A stretch of DNA of 64,000 bases from Anoplopoma fimbria. Lineage: Eukaryota > Chordata > Actinopteri > Perciformes > Anoplopomatidae. This document shows, in pieces, positions 37,975-49,823 of the stretch. Within the stretch, counting starts at the first letter, position 1; each line of letters starts with the position of its first letter. Made by a program: the position numbers and the translations under genes. The notes under the pieces are model-generated. The model was given only the letters and a program-made list of their open reading frames with translations. It was not told the DNA's origin and did not search any database. The stretch is from positions 8,351,451 through 8,415,450 of the forward strand of contig NC_072472.1 of the NCBI RefSeq assembly GCF_027596085.1. The letters run 5' to 3'.

Positions 37975-38268
37975 ATTACACATTACACTGTGCAATAATA
38001 GTTAATAATAGTTAAAAAAAGTTAAAATAGTTAAAATAGTTTTTTTCTGTCTGTAAATATAATATTTCAGTTATTGTTGTTTTTCTACTGTTTTTTTTTT
38101 TTTTTTTTTTTATTGCTTATTTATAATACTTGTTTTTTTTATTTAGTTTTTATTTAGTTTTTTTTTTATCTTGTCTTCTTCTACTATGTCTCTTGTGTGC
38201 ACTTTACTCTACGCTGCTGTAAGCCTGCAAATTAATAAAGGATTATCTTATCTTATCTTATCTAAACA
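37975..38268 (+). mobile_element. LINE 3' UTR, second tandem copy with tail
   Basis: Repeats the preceding roughly 300 bp nearly unchanged (poly-T lengths differ) and ends AATAAAGGATTATCTTATCT, the simple-repeat tail. It ends about 160 bp upstream of the pom121 start. Confidence 0.7.
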
Positions 38269-38389
38269 TGTGTATTTTTTACTAATTCCTCTTCAGTGTG
38301 ATTCAACTCCAGCCCGGTGAGCGGCGCTGCAGCACCAAACAGTCGACACACTCTAAACCAACGAAGAAGAAGTAGGTCAGAAGAGTAGC

Positions 38390-38440
38390 ATGATGGGATA
38401 TGAGAGTCCTCCGGCGGCGCGCTGCCGCCATGTCACCTAG
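38390..38440 (+). promoter_or_regulatory. upstream ORF overlapping the pom121 start
   Basis: ATGATG at 38390 (A at -3) opens a 16-codon frame that ends TAG at 38438-38440, overlapping the pom121 start at 38430 in another frame. If transcribed, it could lower initiation at the main ATG. A GAAGAAGAAG motif lies about 25 bp upstream. Confidence 0.45.
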
Positions 38441-41400
38441 AGAGAAACATTTAGCTATTATCCTAGCCCTAGGCGTACTTACTCTCGCTCTTTATTATAT
38501 TCCCACCTTTCTTTTTGTGACTTTAACTATCGCAGTTTGTTGTTTTGTGTGTTACTTTCTCACCGGAGAACCGCTTCCCGCCAGGTTAGGCCTCAAGCCG
38601 CGGGCTGGCGTGATTCTCCAATCCGGAATCCGGCGCTGGTTTGGCGGCTGGGGGGCGACCGGCGTGTCGGTGCCCGCGCGGGGGAGAACCAAGAGCGGCA
38701 GGAACAAAACCGAGGAGGGAAACTTCAGAGAAAGGGTCGCTGAAACTGGGATTTATCGGAGGGAAACATTGGCAAGTGACTCGTTTCTTTTCAGCCCTCG
38801 GGACTTCCTAATGGGGAGCTACATCGGGAAACCAGAGAGTCCAGCAGCCGACCCACTGAGGCCGAGAGCGGGGAGAAACCCACGAGAGCAGCTGCGGGAG
38901 AGGCTGTCCAGACCCAACCATGCTGTGTATACCCCCAACAGGAGGCTGTCATTTGCTGGGTAAGTTCACAACCAATCCACGTTACCGTCGGGAGGCGGTG
39001 CCATCCGGGAGATAAAGGTTCAATTTCTTGGCGGTTTATTTTAATGTTAATTATTAACTTAAGTCAAACATGTGTTGAGAAGCTCCCTCTGTCTCTATCC
39101 AAGGATGTTGGTAGTAATAGTAATATTGCCAATTTGTGCACCAGAATAATGCATGGGAACTTGGATCCAGTGGCATCACAAAAGTGTCTTTTGAAAATGT
39201 AGAATGCACTCTTACATTACATTACAGTCATTTAGCAGACGCTTTTATCCAAAGCGACTTACAATCAGTAGTATATTGCATATCATTCACCCCTGTTTCT
39301 TCCCTTTTTTTCTTCAGGGAGCCACCTGGCACAATGGGCAGATTCACCATCACCCCCCAGCGTCACTATCCCCTGCAGCAGCAGGGTGTCTCATCAGTGG
39401 GAGTCCTACCTCCTGTGAACTGGGATGGCTTTAGGAAGAAGAACATCCTCAGCCCACGAAACTCTGCGTCTGTCCTCAGCCCCGTTACTGTGAAGATCGC
39501 CCGGCCAGACCATCTCGGCTCCCCCAGGTCTCTACATTCATGTCGACACTTGGTCTGCAATCATACGAGTGTATTTTGATGATTTTTGTCCATTATCTAG
39601 AAATTAAGAAATGTACTTCACATTATTGCGTACCATTTTCAAAGTATGCTTTCAGAACGTGTTATTAGTGTCCATATCCTTCCTTTAAGCTATTTGTGTA
39701 AAGTGTTTCTGACACTTTGTCACAACTCTGGTGACTGTTGGTGTCACAGATAGTGGTGGTGTTTTATTGGAGTACATTCTATTGATAGATGTTTCTTATA
39801 TTTTGTTATAAGTACCTGATTTGTTGGTTGTGGTGCTGTGGCGTTGCTGTTTGAAAGCAAACACTGACCAGAACTTTTTTTGTCTATTGTATTGTTTAGT
39901 AGCTTCGACCATCTGAGTTGTGCAGGGCTCCCCAAGGCCCCTGTGGACCCCTGCTCCAGAGAAAGTGTTCTCAAGGTGTTGAAGGAAAGCCGCAAGAGAG
40001 AAGTGGAGGATGAGGACAAAAGCTTTGCAACTGAGCAGAAAAGCAAACGAAGGTACGAATTCAAAAGAAGACTCTTATGTTATCAAACTGATTTCCTTCT
40101 TGCAGTATAAGTGAAATCAGTCTGGTTAGCAAGGCTACAGAAAAGTAGCCTGCGTATGCCTTCGGCTGTCTGGGTTTGTATCATGACCCTCACCTTGCAT
40201 ACGGTGTATCTTTCTGACATGCACCCTTTATCTGACGGCAATTTCTAAATAGTTTTCCACACGGCAAAAGGCTGAATTGAATTGCGGCAGATAATCGTAA
40301 AGCTGCAGGAGCACATGGTTTAACATGCACACAGAAAGAGAGAGAGAGATAAATGTGCATCTTGTAAAACATTCTAACACATCTCTATAAATGTATTATC
40401 ATTTTTTACACACAGAGAAATTAAAATCAGTGTTATAAACTATGAAACTCTGTGAAAGAGCAAATTTAAAGCTGTGTAGGAGATTCTTATCAGATACATC
40501 TAGTACAACTGATAAAGAGGTTTTTAATCTTACCAACTGCGAGGATAATGAAAACATATCCAGCTAAATGCTTTACACACACCATGCTGTCTCTCTCTGT
40601 AAGTGCTACTGTCATGTGTAAATTAAGCTTTAGGCAACATTAATGGTAAAGAACATTTGATCAATATATTCCAAAGTGCTTTTACGACCCGGTTCATACA
40701 TTCAGTGTTATGCGTGTTCGTAATCCATTCTCATTTCCCTAGGCGTAATGACAGCGGAGGAAGTGCCCACTCTGCTTTTGAGCCTCTTCTGCCCAACGGA
40801 ACGCCATCACAGCTGGTCCCTAAGTGAGTTTAACTTTCTGAAGTGACGGCAGTTTTACTGACTGTGTATTTGACGCTGTGAGGCACTGTAGGAAGTATAG
40901 TGGGGCTGTCTAAATGTAGGTGGAAATGCTTTCCTCTCCTTCCTTCAGGCCAGGAAACCTGAAAAGAGGGATAACCTCACTGGCGGAAGACTCCATCATG
41001 AAGAGGTCTCGCACGTCCTCCATCAGCTCCGGCACTGGGATCAATTCCCCAAGAGGAACCCCAGGCACAAAGAGGAACCCTATCCAGAGCTCCTACAGTT
41101 CTTCACGAGGCCTCGGCCAGGTAACAACTATATACTGCATTACACTACACATGGCCCTGCACAGATACAGTGGAGTTGTTAAGCTTTATTCCATGTTTAC
41201 AATCACAGTGGAAGAAGCGGTCAGCACCCAGCTCCACTCTGTCCAGCCCCGGATCATCTCGCTCGCAGACTCCAGAGGGAGCCTCCAAAAGACCCAGGTA
41301 TGTATCTGCTGACTTCCTGCTAGTCATCCACATTTAATCTAATATCACAGTTTTTAACTTGTGGTTTCATTTCCAGAGAGGACGACGGGCTGTCTCCGAG

Positions 41401-44400
41401 CTCAGCATCCTCCGTGAGGTCAGACCACACAGCCTCAGACAAGGCACCTGTTACTTGTAAGTCCCATTCATCTCCTATGGCTGTCTTGCATAGTAAACAA
41501 ATGACTTCCTCGGGCTTATAAGTGCAGCTCTGCAGCAGATTATGCAGGACTGTTGATACTATTGATAGAACATTTTAATTAATAGTTAAAGCTGCATGAA
41601 ATTACTTTGCCCAGTTGCAATTTGAGGCTAATTTATTTGAATTGTCAGATACATATATCCCTTCTCGACCCATTTTTGCAGCACGTTTTCCAACATGGAG
41701 CTAACCAGTGTGACACTCTTAACCTGATTAACAGCGGTATCCCCGTGTTAAGCCATTGACAATTTGTGAGCCAGAATAATGCGTGGAAACTTGGCTTCTA
41801 GTTACGATGCACGTCAAGCATCTTAAGTCGGCAATCTCCTGCAAGTTCAACATGGTACCAAAAGCTACGAGTGCACTGATAGTGGGGAGACTCTAGTTAG
41901 GTTGTCTGGGTTGTCGTTGTGTGTTTTATGAATACATTGTTTTCAGAGCAAAACAATTGTTTACAAGAGCACAAAGTTCTTCATAGACGTAGCCTCTTAT
42001 TTCTGCTCTCAAAGGGCATATTGGCTTCTGGGAGAATATCCAACTTCTACTGTCACAAAATCCTGCGGGAAACACAACTTTATATTTATCTTTTTAATAA
42101 AAATCCATAAATTCTATGCTCTCAATTTTCATCCATGGTACTGAAAGTGGTATGGAATATTGATATTTTTTCGGATTATTAAATATAAAGTTGTACGTTC
42201 CAGGATAATGACAACACTACAGTTGACTACTTTATGCCTAGGCGATACTTGATCCACTTAACGGGGTCAGTGTTGGTGCAGATGCTAATCCACCATATTG
42301 GGTCAGTGCATCCCTACCAAAAACTCTGAGTTAGTTGTATAAAAGTAGACACTATGTTATGTCTTTCAGTTGGATTTAGTTTCATTCATACTTTTTTTTT
42401 TCACCATGTTGCAGCCAAACTGACTCCAGTCCCCAAGGTCCCAGTCACTACCTCAACAGACTCTACTGGTAGTGGTGGGAAGAGAAAACGGAAGATCCAG
42501 CTGGTGTCCAGCCACCGGGATGATCAAATCTCTCTGGTAAGGAGTGTTACATTGTCAGACTTCACCCCCAAACAAAATCCCTTGTTTATATAGTCCTGTG
42601 TTACAGTGACCTAGATTTGTCTACTTAACTCCCGGTGCTTGCTGATTTGCAGCCCCCACCTCCAGAGCTGGGCTACACTATCACTGTGAAAGACCTAGAT
42701 GAAGAGAAGAAGGCTGCCCTCAACAAGATCCAGAAAGTCCTGGAGACGCCCGGTGAGTAGAAACAGCCACATTTTTCCTAATAGTAAAGCAGCTCTTCAC
42801 TTTTGCTTGTTTATAGATGATATTAAAGTGATTTTATTTTTGCTGGTGTGTCAGGAACATTAGGTTTGACAAGACTTTTTTTGTCCTTGTTCAGCTCCAG
42901 AGCCAGAGAAGTCTGCCTCTCCCCCAGCCACCGTTACCACCCAGCCCGCCTTCTCTACCAGCTCAACCACCACCACCACCCTGAGCAGCCTTCTAGCAAC
43001 GCCTCTGCCCATGGCCTCCAGCTCTGCCATCCCAGTCATCAACCTGGATCCCAGCCCAGGCAGCAGCGTCACCAAGGCTCCTGCGACCTCTAACCCACTG
43101 CTGGAGGCTCTGAAGATGAAGATCAGTATTCCTTCTAGCTCCCCGGCTACTGCCAACACAGCTACAGGTACAAGCACCAATCATCACAGTCACCTTGTAG
43201 GAGATGTGACTTTATTGCCATTTGTAATCCAGCATTAGAAAGTGTTAACTCATGTTGTGTTTCTAACAATAAGATAAAGCTCCAAACTACAGACAAGTAG
43301 TTTTCTTTTATTTATTTATATTATACATAAGCAGGTTAAACATCCCAAACACCAAAGTATAAAACAAACTTTGTCCCATACATAATATGTACCGTTTATC
43401 AGTTTGATTCTGACATGTTTGTTTCTTTTGTGTTTTTAGTGTCTGCATCGACCACACCAGTACAATCCAGTGGCTTGACCCTGAAGGTTTCGTCTACAGT
43501 GGTTACCCCACAGCTCCCTCCTGCCTCCCAGTCTCATTCCTCCTCTGCAGGTATGGAGCAGCCCTCTGCCTTTACTCAGGTGCTGGGTCAGGTCTCCAAG
43601 GCTCCCATCAGCGCTCCACCTGTTACAGGAACAGGCCTGTTTGGATTGGCAAGTCAGATCGGCACCCCCGCTGCTTCTTCATCTACTTACCCGATCACCG
43701 CTACTGCGACTGCTCCAGCCAGCAGCTCAGCGTCAGTCGGTAATACCAACCCTCTGCTGGCTTCAGGGTTCAAGCCCATTTTTTCCGTCACCACCACGCC
43801 CACGCCCACCTCCGCAGTTACATCGGCCACTGAGAGCAAACCCCCTGCCCAAAATTTCAAGCCCATCTTTGGAGCTGCCACGACAGGTGCTGGCTTTGGA
43901 CAGCCTCCACCCTACACAACCACAAACCCAGCTTCTACAGTTTCTTTAAGTAGTACATCCTCAATGTTTGGTGGCTCTACAACCAGCACCATGGTTACCC
44001 CATCTGGTTTCCCTGGCTTGACCAATGTCGCAGCCTCCACGGGCTCCATCACCACCACACAGCCTGGAGCCCAGCCAGCTGTGAAATCCCTCTTTGGAAG
44101 CTGGTCAGCACCATCAACAACCAGTACCAGCTCAGCCTCAGCGCAGGCCCCTAACACAGGGAGCACATTTCAGTTTGGATCTGCTACCACCACCACGACT
44201 GCAGCCGCCCCCGCTGCTGCTGCTACCACAACCTCCAGCAACGGCGCCTTCGCTTTTGGTGCCACGCAGCCTGACCCTCAAGCAGCAAACCAGAAGGCAT
44301 TTGCCTTTGGCCAGCAGGCAGCACCCAGCCAGAACACTACCACTGCTTCATTTGGAGGTTTCGCCATGGCAAACACAGCCTCCACCACTGCTGCCCCCAC

Positions 44401-46842
44401 CACCCAGTCCAACTTCTCCTTTGGAAAGTCGTCGTTTCAAGCACCGGCAACCCAGGCAACCTTTGGCTCCTCAGCGGCACCAGGAGCGCTGTCTACCTTC
44501 GGAGCCTCGGTAGCATCGCCTGCGCCGTCTACCTTCGGATCCTCGGTAGCATCGCCTGCGCCGTCTACCTTCGGATCCTCGGTAGCATCGCCTGCGCCGT
44601 CTACCTTTGGATCCTTGGCGCCATCGGCTGCGCAGACTACCTTTGGATCCTCTGCGCCATCGGCTGCGCAGACTACCTTCGGATCCTTGGCTCCATCGGC
44701 TGCGCAGACTACCTTCGGCTCCATGGCGCCATCGGCTGCGCAGTCTACCTTCGGCTCCATGGCGCCATCGGCTGCGCAGACTAACTTTGGATCCATGGCG
44801 CCAGCGGCTGCGCAGACTAACTTCGGATCTTCGGCGGCACCAGCAGCGCAGTCAACATTCGGATCCTCAGCAGCAACCACAAAACCATTCAGCTTTGGCG
44901 GTGGCGGAGCAGCCTCATCCACAGCTGCTTCTAACACCGCCCCTCCTCCCTTCCCCTTTGGGTCAACTGCCGTCACCACAGCAACCAGCTTTGGGACCCC
45001 AGCTAAACCAGCATTCGGAGCCAGCTCCACTGGTTTTGGTTTTGGAAGCACCACTGCTCCCTCAGCTGCACCCTCGGCCGCACCGAGCTTTGGTGCAGCA
45101 ACCCAGACTCAGAGCGCCTCCTCAGCAACCTTCACATTTGGCAGTGCTGCTCCTCAGCAGGCTCCCTCCGGTCCTGCTCAGCATCCATCCAGTGGATTTA
45201 ACTTCGGTTCTGGTATGCCATGCCCCCAGTTTGGAACCCCAGTCTCCAATAATCCTGCACCGCAGATGGGAAGCTTCAACTTTGGGGCTGCTGCTACTGA
45301 CAAACCTGCTTTTGGTACGTTTTTTTAATATTTGATTAATAATTGCGCATGGAATCTCTCCCGTGGTCTAATTTAGATTTTTGGTTCTGTTTGCTTAAGA
45401 ACTGATTTACAGTGGTCTAAAGATAGAAAAGATGGCACCATTTTCAGTCTCCCACTCCGGTACACTATGTGTCAAACCATTCACTCACATTTTTTGTCCA
45501 TTTGATATCCATATGAAACATAAGTGGCAATTCAGCCAACTGGTTTTGATGGGGTTCACTGTTTGACCGAACAAAAAAAGCAGAGAAAGATAAATGAGAG
45601 AAAACACCTTTTTTAAATTTGAAAAAGTCAACCGCAAAAAGTAGACAACACGTTATTCTTTTGACTAAATGAGATTATTGGAATTATATGAAAGATAACA
45701 ACATTTAATTCAAAACTCACTTGTACTTCATAAAGAAATGTAAAAAAGTGAATAAGGATAATTGGAAATTGAGCCTTATCCTCAATGCTTCATAGGCACA
45801 GGTCTGCTAACTCATGTTTCAGTGTCTCTGGCTCGGTGTGTGTATTCCACTACCACACTCTTGGTTTTTACAGATATTTTGTCTAGGATTAGTCTACATT
45901 TGTTTCTGTCCCAGTAGAATTTAATGGTTTATTCTGTTATTTTTGGTTTATTCAACTTGTGTACTGCTTTCTGTGCAGGGACGTCTACCCCATCCTTTGG
46001 CCAGAGTGCTGCTGCTGCTGCAGGTCCAATTTCCTTTGGAAGCCCTGGAACTCCAGTCCAAGGTTTCAATGCTGTTCCTTTTGGTAAGTCATTAATGCTT
46101 TTTTCTTTTTGATAGTTGCAATTCTTGAACCCAGCTGAGCCCTGAGCAACCACAACTGCACAGTAACCCAGAAAGTATTTTTCCACAGTAATCACACAGC
46201 AAGGTAAAGGGAGTTGATGAATAGTAGAAGTTGACTACTTGTTATATTCATTCCTGACATATTAAAAACTGATCAACGGACCAAAAGCTCGAAGTACATC
46301 TTTTCATGTGGTCCAATGTTTTTTGAAGAATAACACCGCTAACAAAGTTTCGCTAAATTGGTGGAAAATTTCCTTTTAACTTCTTAACATTGAAAAATTC
46401 CTGCCGGTTAGCCTCTGGAGATGTGAAGCAGCAGCAGCTGGATGTGTTTGGTTTGCATCAACTGTTATGTCATTCAGCAATCACAAATTTGGTGTCAGGA
46501 GCCATGCAGCCCAAAGTTTATGACTGTGTTTGTAAGAATAGACCATTCACTGTTTTTAGGTTATATCTGACCCTTAACTAAATAAAATACAGAGCCTGTT
46601 TAGCGTGAATCTCTTGGAAAACTCAGGTGCAGCCCTAGTTAAAGAAGTCAAATATAAACTGATATTAATGTGAAAATGTTAGAAGTGGAAAGAAATGTGC
46701 ATTTCGATTGTTAGAAATGACATGTTTGTTTTTATCCACAGGGTCTCCAGCGACTCCCTCCTTCTCTATCGGAGCCGGATCAAAGCCATCTGGAGCTCGC
46801 CAGAGGCTGCAGGCGCGGAGGCAACACAACAGGAAGAAGTAA
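38430..46842 (+). CDS. pom121: nuclear envelope pore membrane protein POM121
   Basis: Single-pass nucleoporin that anchors the pore complex in the nuclear membrane. Exons: 38430-38959, 39318-39527, 39900-40052, 40743-40823, 40949-41120, 41209-41297, 41377-41456, 42415-42536, 42653-42752, 42895-43167, 43440-45314, 45979-46083, 46742-46842; 3891 nt, 1296 residues (human about 1250). The start at 38430 has GCCGCC before ATG; an in-frame ATG at 38400 would add ten residues. The membrane segment spans about residues 8-46. Then come [41 protein letters not shown] and basic NLS-like stretches ([14 protein letters not shown]). The large eleventh exon is Ser/Thr/Ala-rich with many FG repeats. The C-terminus [20 protein letters not shown] matches the human tail. 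Joins are by eye; the total length is in frame. Confidence 0.95.
39122..39170 (+). repeat. dispersed pair, first copy
   Basis: AATTTGTGCACCAGAATAAT plus GCATGGGAACTTGG resembles 41757-41805 (AATTTGTGAGCCAGAATAAT, GCGTGGAAACTTGG). Both are in pom121 introns, same orientation. Origin unknown. Confidence 0.5.
39212..39275 (+). repeat. common teleost dispersed motif in pom121 intron 1
   Basis: CATTTAGCAGACGCTTTTAT followed by CCAAAGCGACTTACAATCAG, a phrase very frequent in fish genomes in my memory, probably from a short transposon or SINE. Class uncertain. Confidence 0.5.
41757..41805 (+). repeat. dispersed pair, second copy
   Basis: Second member of the pair described at 39122-39170, in pom121 intron 7. 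Confidence 0.5.
44459..44872 (+). repeat. pom121: in-frame 36-bp tandem repeat in pom121 (12-residue FG units)
   Basis: About 11 to 12 units of 12 residues, of two kinds: [12 protein letters not shown] and [12 protein letters not shown] (with SM, SS or N variants). DNA units such as CCTGCGCCGTCTACCTTCGG recur almost unchanged, so part of the array is recent. It lies in exon 11 and keeps frame. Confidence 0.95.
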
Positions 46843-49823
46843 CCTGCTACATGCGTCCGGCACCGCTTTCAGAGGACTTCGGCCGTTGTTGCGGTCGCTG
46901 CTATGGTTAATCTGCTAACATTGCTCTGTTCTAAAGCCCAACAACCCCGAAAACCAGGCCGACACCATGCCCTCTGCTTCCTTCCCCTCCTCATGTGGGG
47001 TGTGCTGGCCCGAAAAACATTGTGTTTGCAGAGGAGTTAGAAAGAGCACACCGGCTTTTTTGAGTTAATGCTGCCTGGATGACTACATGACCCAGAGAGG
47101 GAATGTAGCAGCGAGGAGACAGAATCCATTACAATGTACGATACTTGAAAAGAGAGAAGACGATTGAATAGTTTGATTCTGAACAAAAGCATATCCAAAG
47201 TTCCTTTTTTTTTTTCCTTTATAGTATGTGGACATTCATTGGTTCGTCTTAAGGAGAAAGTTAAGTCAGGCAAAGACACGGAGCTCATGGCTCAAACATT
47301 TATTTTTTTACGTGAAGCGCTCACTGGTTTGTATATTACAGAGTATTTGAGTGCGTTATCTGAATGAGTCTGAATTGGGTGAAGAGCACAGTTGATTCAG
47401 ATAAGGTACACAACACTGCAGTGTAAATGTAAAGTTACGAGACGTTTGCATTTTAAATTATTTTTTTAATTGGCTCTCTGACCCTGTAAATGAATGATGT
47501 GTTTGTGCACTTAAAGGGCGATTTAGTAAAATGTCTTAATGTAGTTAGCGCAGACCCTTGTGTTCTTTTTTTTCATACTCTTTGTCATTTTAAGCATTCC
47601 CAGAGTCCTCGTGGACGGCCTTCTTTTTTCTGATAGTGATTGCCAACACTGATGTAATTAGCAGGTCAGTATGTGATTAGGATGACTACTCTTGACTTGT
47701 GCTGACTAAACCAAAGCCAATTCTTCAACTTCATGCCTGTGAAAAAGAATCTGTGATCTTTATCTCTTCTTTTAATCCTGAGATGTTTGTTTGTGCCAGA
47801 CTACCTCTCTTCACTCCAGGCACTGAATCTGTGTTACTTCACTGAAAAAAACAAAATCTGACAGGATCGACTAGATCGAATTAGATTTTTACCTTTAACT
47901 ACTGTTAATACAGATGTACCTTTAATAAATACAGTGAGTTTCTAAACATCTGCAAAGGAACAGATTATCCCCACTTCTGAAATACTGCTATTAAAATAGA
48001 TTACAGCAAATTAACATCATTTACTAAAAACACAGTCTGTTAGTTATGGAAATTCTCACTATGTTACAGGGATTTTTGTGGTCTCTTAATGTCTCTTACT
48101 TGTACCTGGAGTTGAAGAATATTGTCAAACAAACATGTCAGTAAACCCATTGATGTCAGCCGTCAAAAGTTATTTTATGAAAATGATTTCTGTTCGTAAA
48201 AATCACCTCTTGTGAAAAGTGAGCAGTATCTGATGCAGTTTTTTGATGGTAAAATTTTGACTTAATAAAAAACGAATTTTGGATGCGGATGTTCCAACAA
48301 GAACACATTAAATCTTCAAGGTCCCATTTTTCTACTTCTCTCGCATGACGACATTATGTGACTTATTTATTCAGTTGAGTGTCCCAACTTTAACTCCGTG
48401 TCTTGACCATACTCCATGCTAACATAAGCAGAATACAGTTTTTTTGTAGTTGGTATAGAAGAGATCTTCATAGTTTTACTTTTTAGTACTGTTAAATAAA
48501 AAACCGTAAAAGCGCAATATGTCTGTTGTACAAATAAATTCAAAATGTTTCCCTAGGAATTCAACATTTATATTTTGTTTTCTGAGATTTCTGGAGATGT
48601 TTTACAAAAACAAAAAAGGGTTTTGAGCAGCTTTTTGGATTGTCAGGGGAATGAGGATCATTAAGTACACACATAAAAATCAGTGAATTTAACTACACAG
48701 CACACACAACCTATTTTTGAACATAATTGAATTTGACATTTTTCCTTTATGAATACATTAAATGCTCAAAAACTGCTTAGAATTGTTATTTAGTCTGGAT
48801 TTGGGCCACAGCTCATGTCATTTGTATTAGTTTATTTTGTGATCTTTTCACTAACTTATGCTAGTTCATTACTGATGCTTTTTGAAATTAATTTACAACT
48901 TTCGTATTTAGAAAACAAAACTTTAATGAATTGGCGTAAACTGTCAGTTCAGGCAAGAGTCTGTTAAAGGTAGAGTTTATTAATATAGCACATCTCAGCA
49001 ACGAGGCAATTGTAGAGCTTTGCATAAAACATCAAAAGCATTGAAACAAAGAAAGTAAAAAAAAAAGAGTAGCAAATGTGAAAGTATAAAAACAGTACAG
49101 TATGGGTATGATATAGGATAATACATAAGGTGTAATATAGTAAGGGTAATACAATATAGGATAATATGAATATAAGATATTATATAACAAAATATATTTC
49201 AAGGTATAGATACACACAGGAATAAAGAATAAAAACACAGCAGTTTAGTGATAGTACAGCCACTAGAACCACCAAAGAGATGCCACTATAAAAGAGTTAT
49301 GCTAATTGAGGTAATGCAAAGTTGGTAGTGATTAGGACAATAAAAAGTGTAAGGTAATAAAAAGGAAATCAAAAAGTAAAAACAGCTCAAAAAGAATTAT
49401 TACTATGGATCAAATGAAATAGAAATGAAAAGATAAATGTTTACAATTACAAAAATGTACATAAGGCTAAAATTGCAGGTAACTGACAGAGAGCAGTCTA
49501 ATTGCAGAAATAAGGTGGGCATTTAATCAATCAGGTACTTCTACATTATGATAAATATAAGTAGTTATTAAAGAAGCTGACTTCCTCCACACAAATAGGT
49601 TAATCAAAGATAAAGTTTTGGTTTGTTTTCTGCTCATGCAGTACTCCAAGCCTCCAGTCCGTTCAGTGGCGCTACAGGCGGCTGACCCGGTTTTACCGTC
49701 AAACATTTCAATCGACGAAGAAGAAGAAAACAATCGATATCGACGCATGCGCAGTACCCTCAATTGTGAATAGTAGCCAAGTAGACGCTAGCAGTTTAAA
49801 GTACGTGGCATAAAACTTTAGAC
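46843..49823. other. pom121 3' UTR and pom121-tbl2 intergenic region
   Basis: No coding exon recognised. Possible AATAAA signals for pom121 lie near 47925, 48262, 48493 and 48530. Bases 48964-49060 (ATTAATATAGCACATCTCAG, GAGGCAATTGTAGAGCTTTG) resemble a common teleost repeat. The AT-rich DNA to about 49450 may be its continuation. Confidence 0.4.
49715..49735 (+). promoter_or_regulatory. GAAGAAGAAG motif near the tbl2 start
   Basis: CGACGAAGAAGAAGAAAAC about 90 bp upstream of the tbl2 ATG, probably at or near its transcription start. Similar runs precede mks1 and pom121. Confidence 0.35.

Noticed and set aside
44437..45054. 205-codon minus-strand frame within pom121 exon 11
   Set aside because: It is the antisense shadow of the tandem FG repeats; the plus strand has clear POM121 homology and splice sites.
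44607..45335. 242-codon plus-strand frame in another register of pom121 exon 11
   Set aside because: Frame shadow of the same repetitive coding DNA, translating to Pro/Leu/Arg-rich nonsense.
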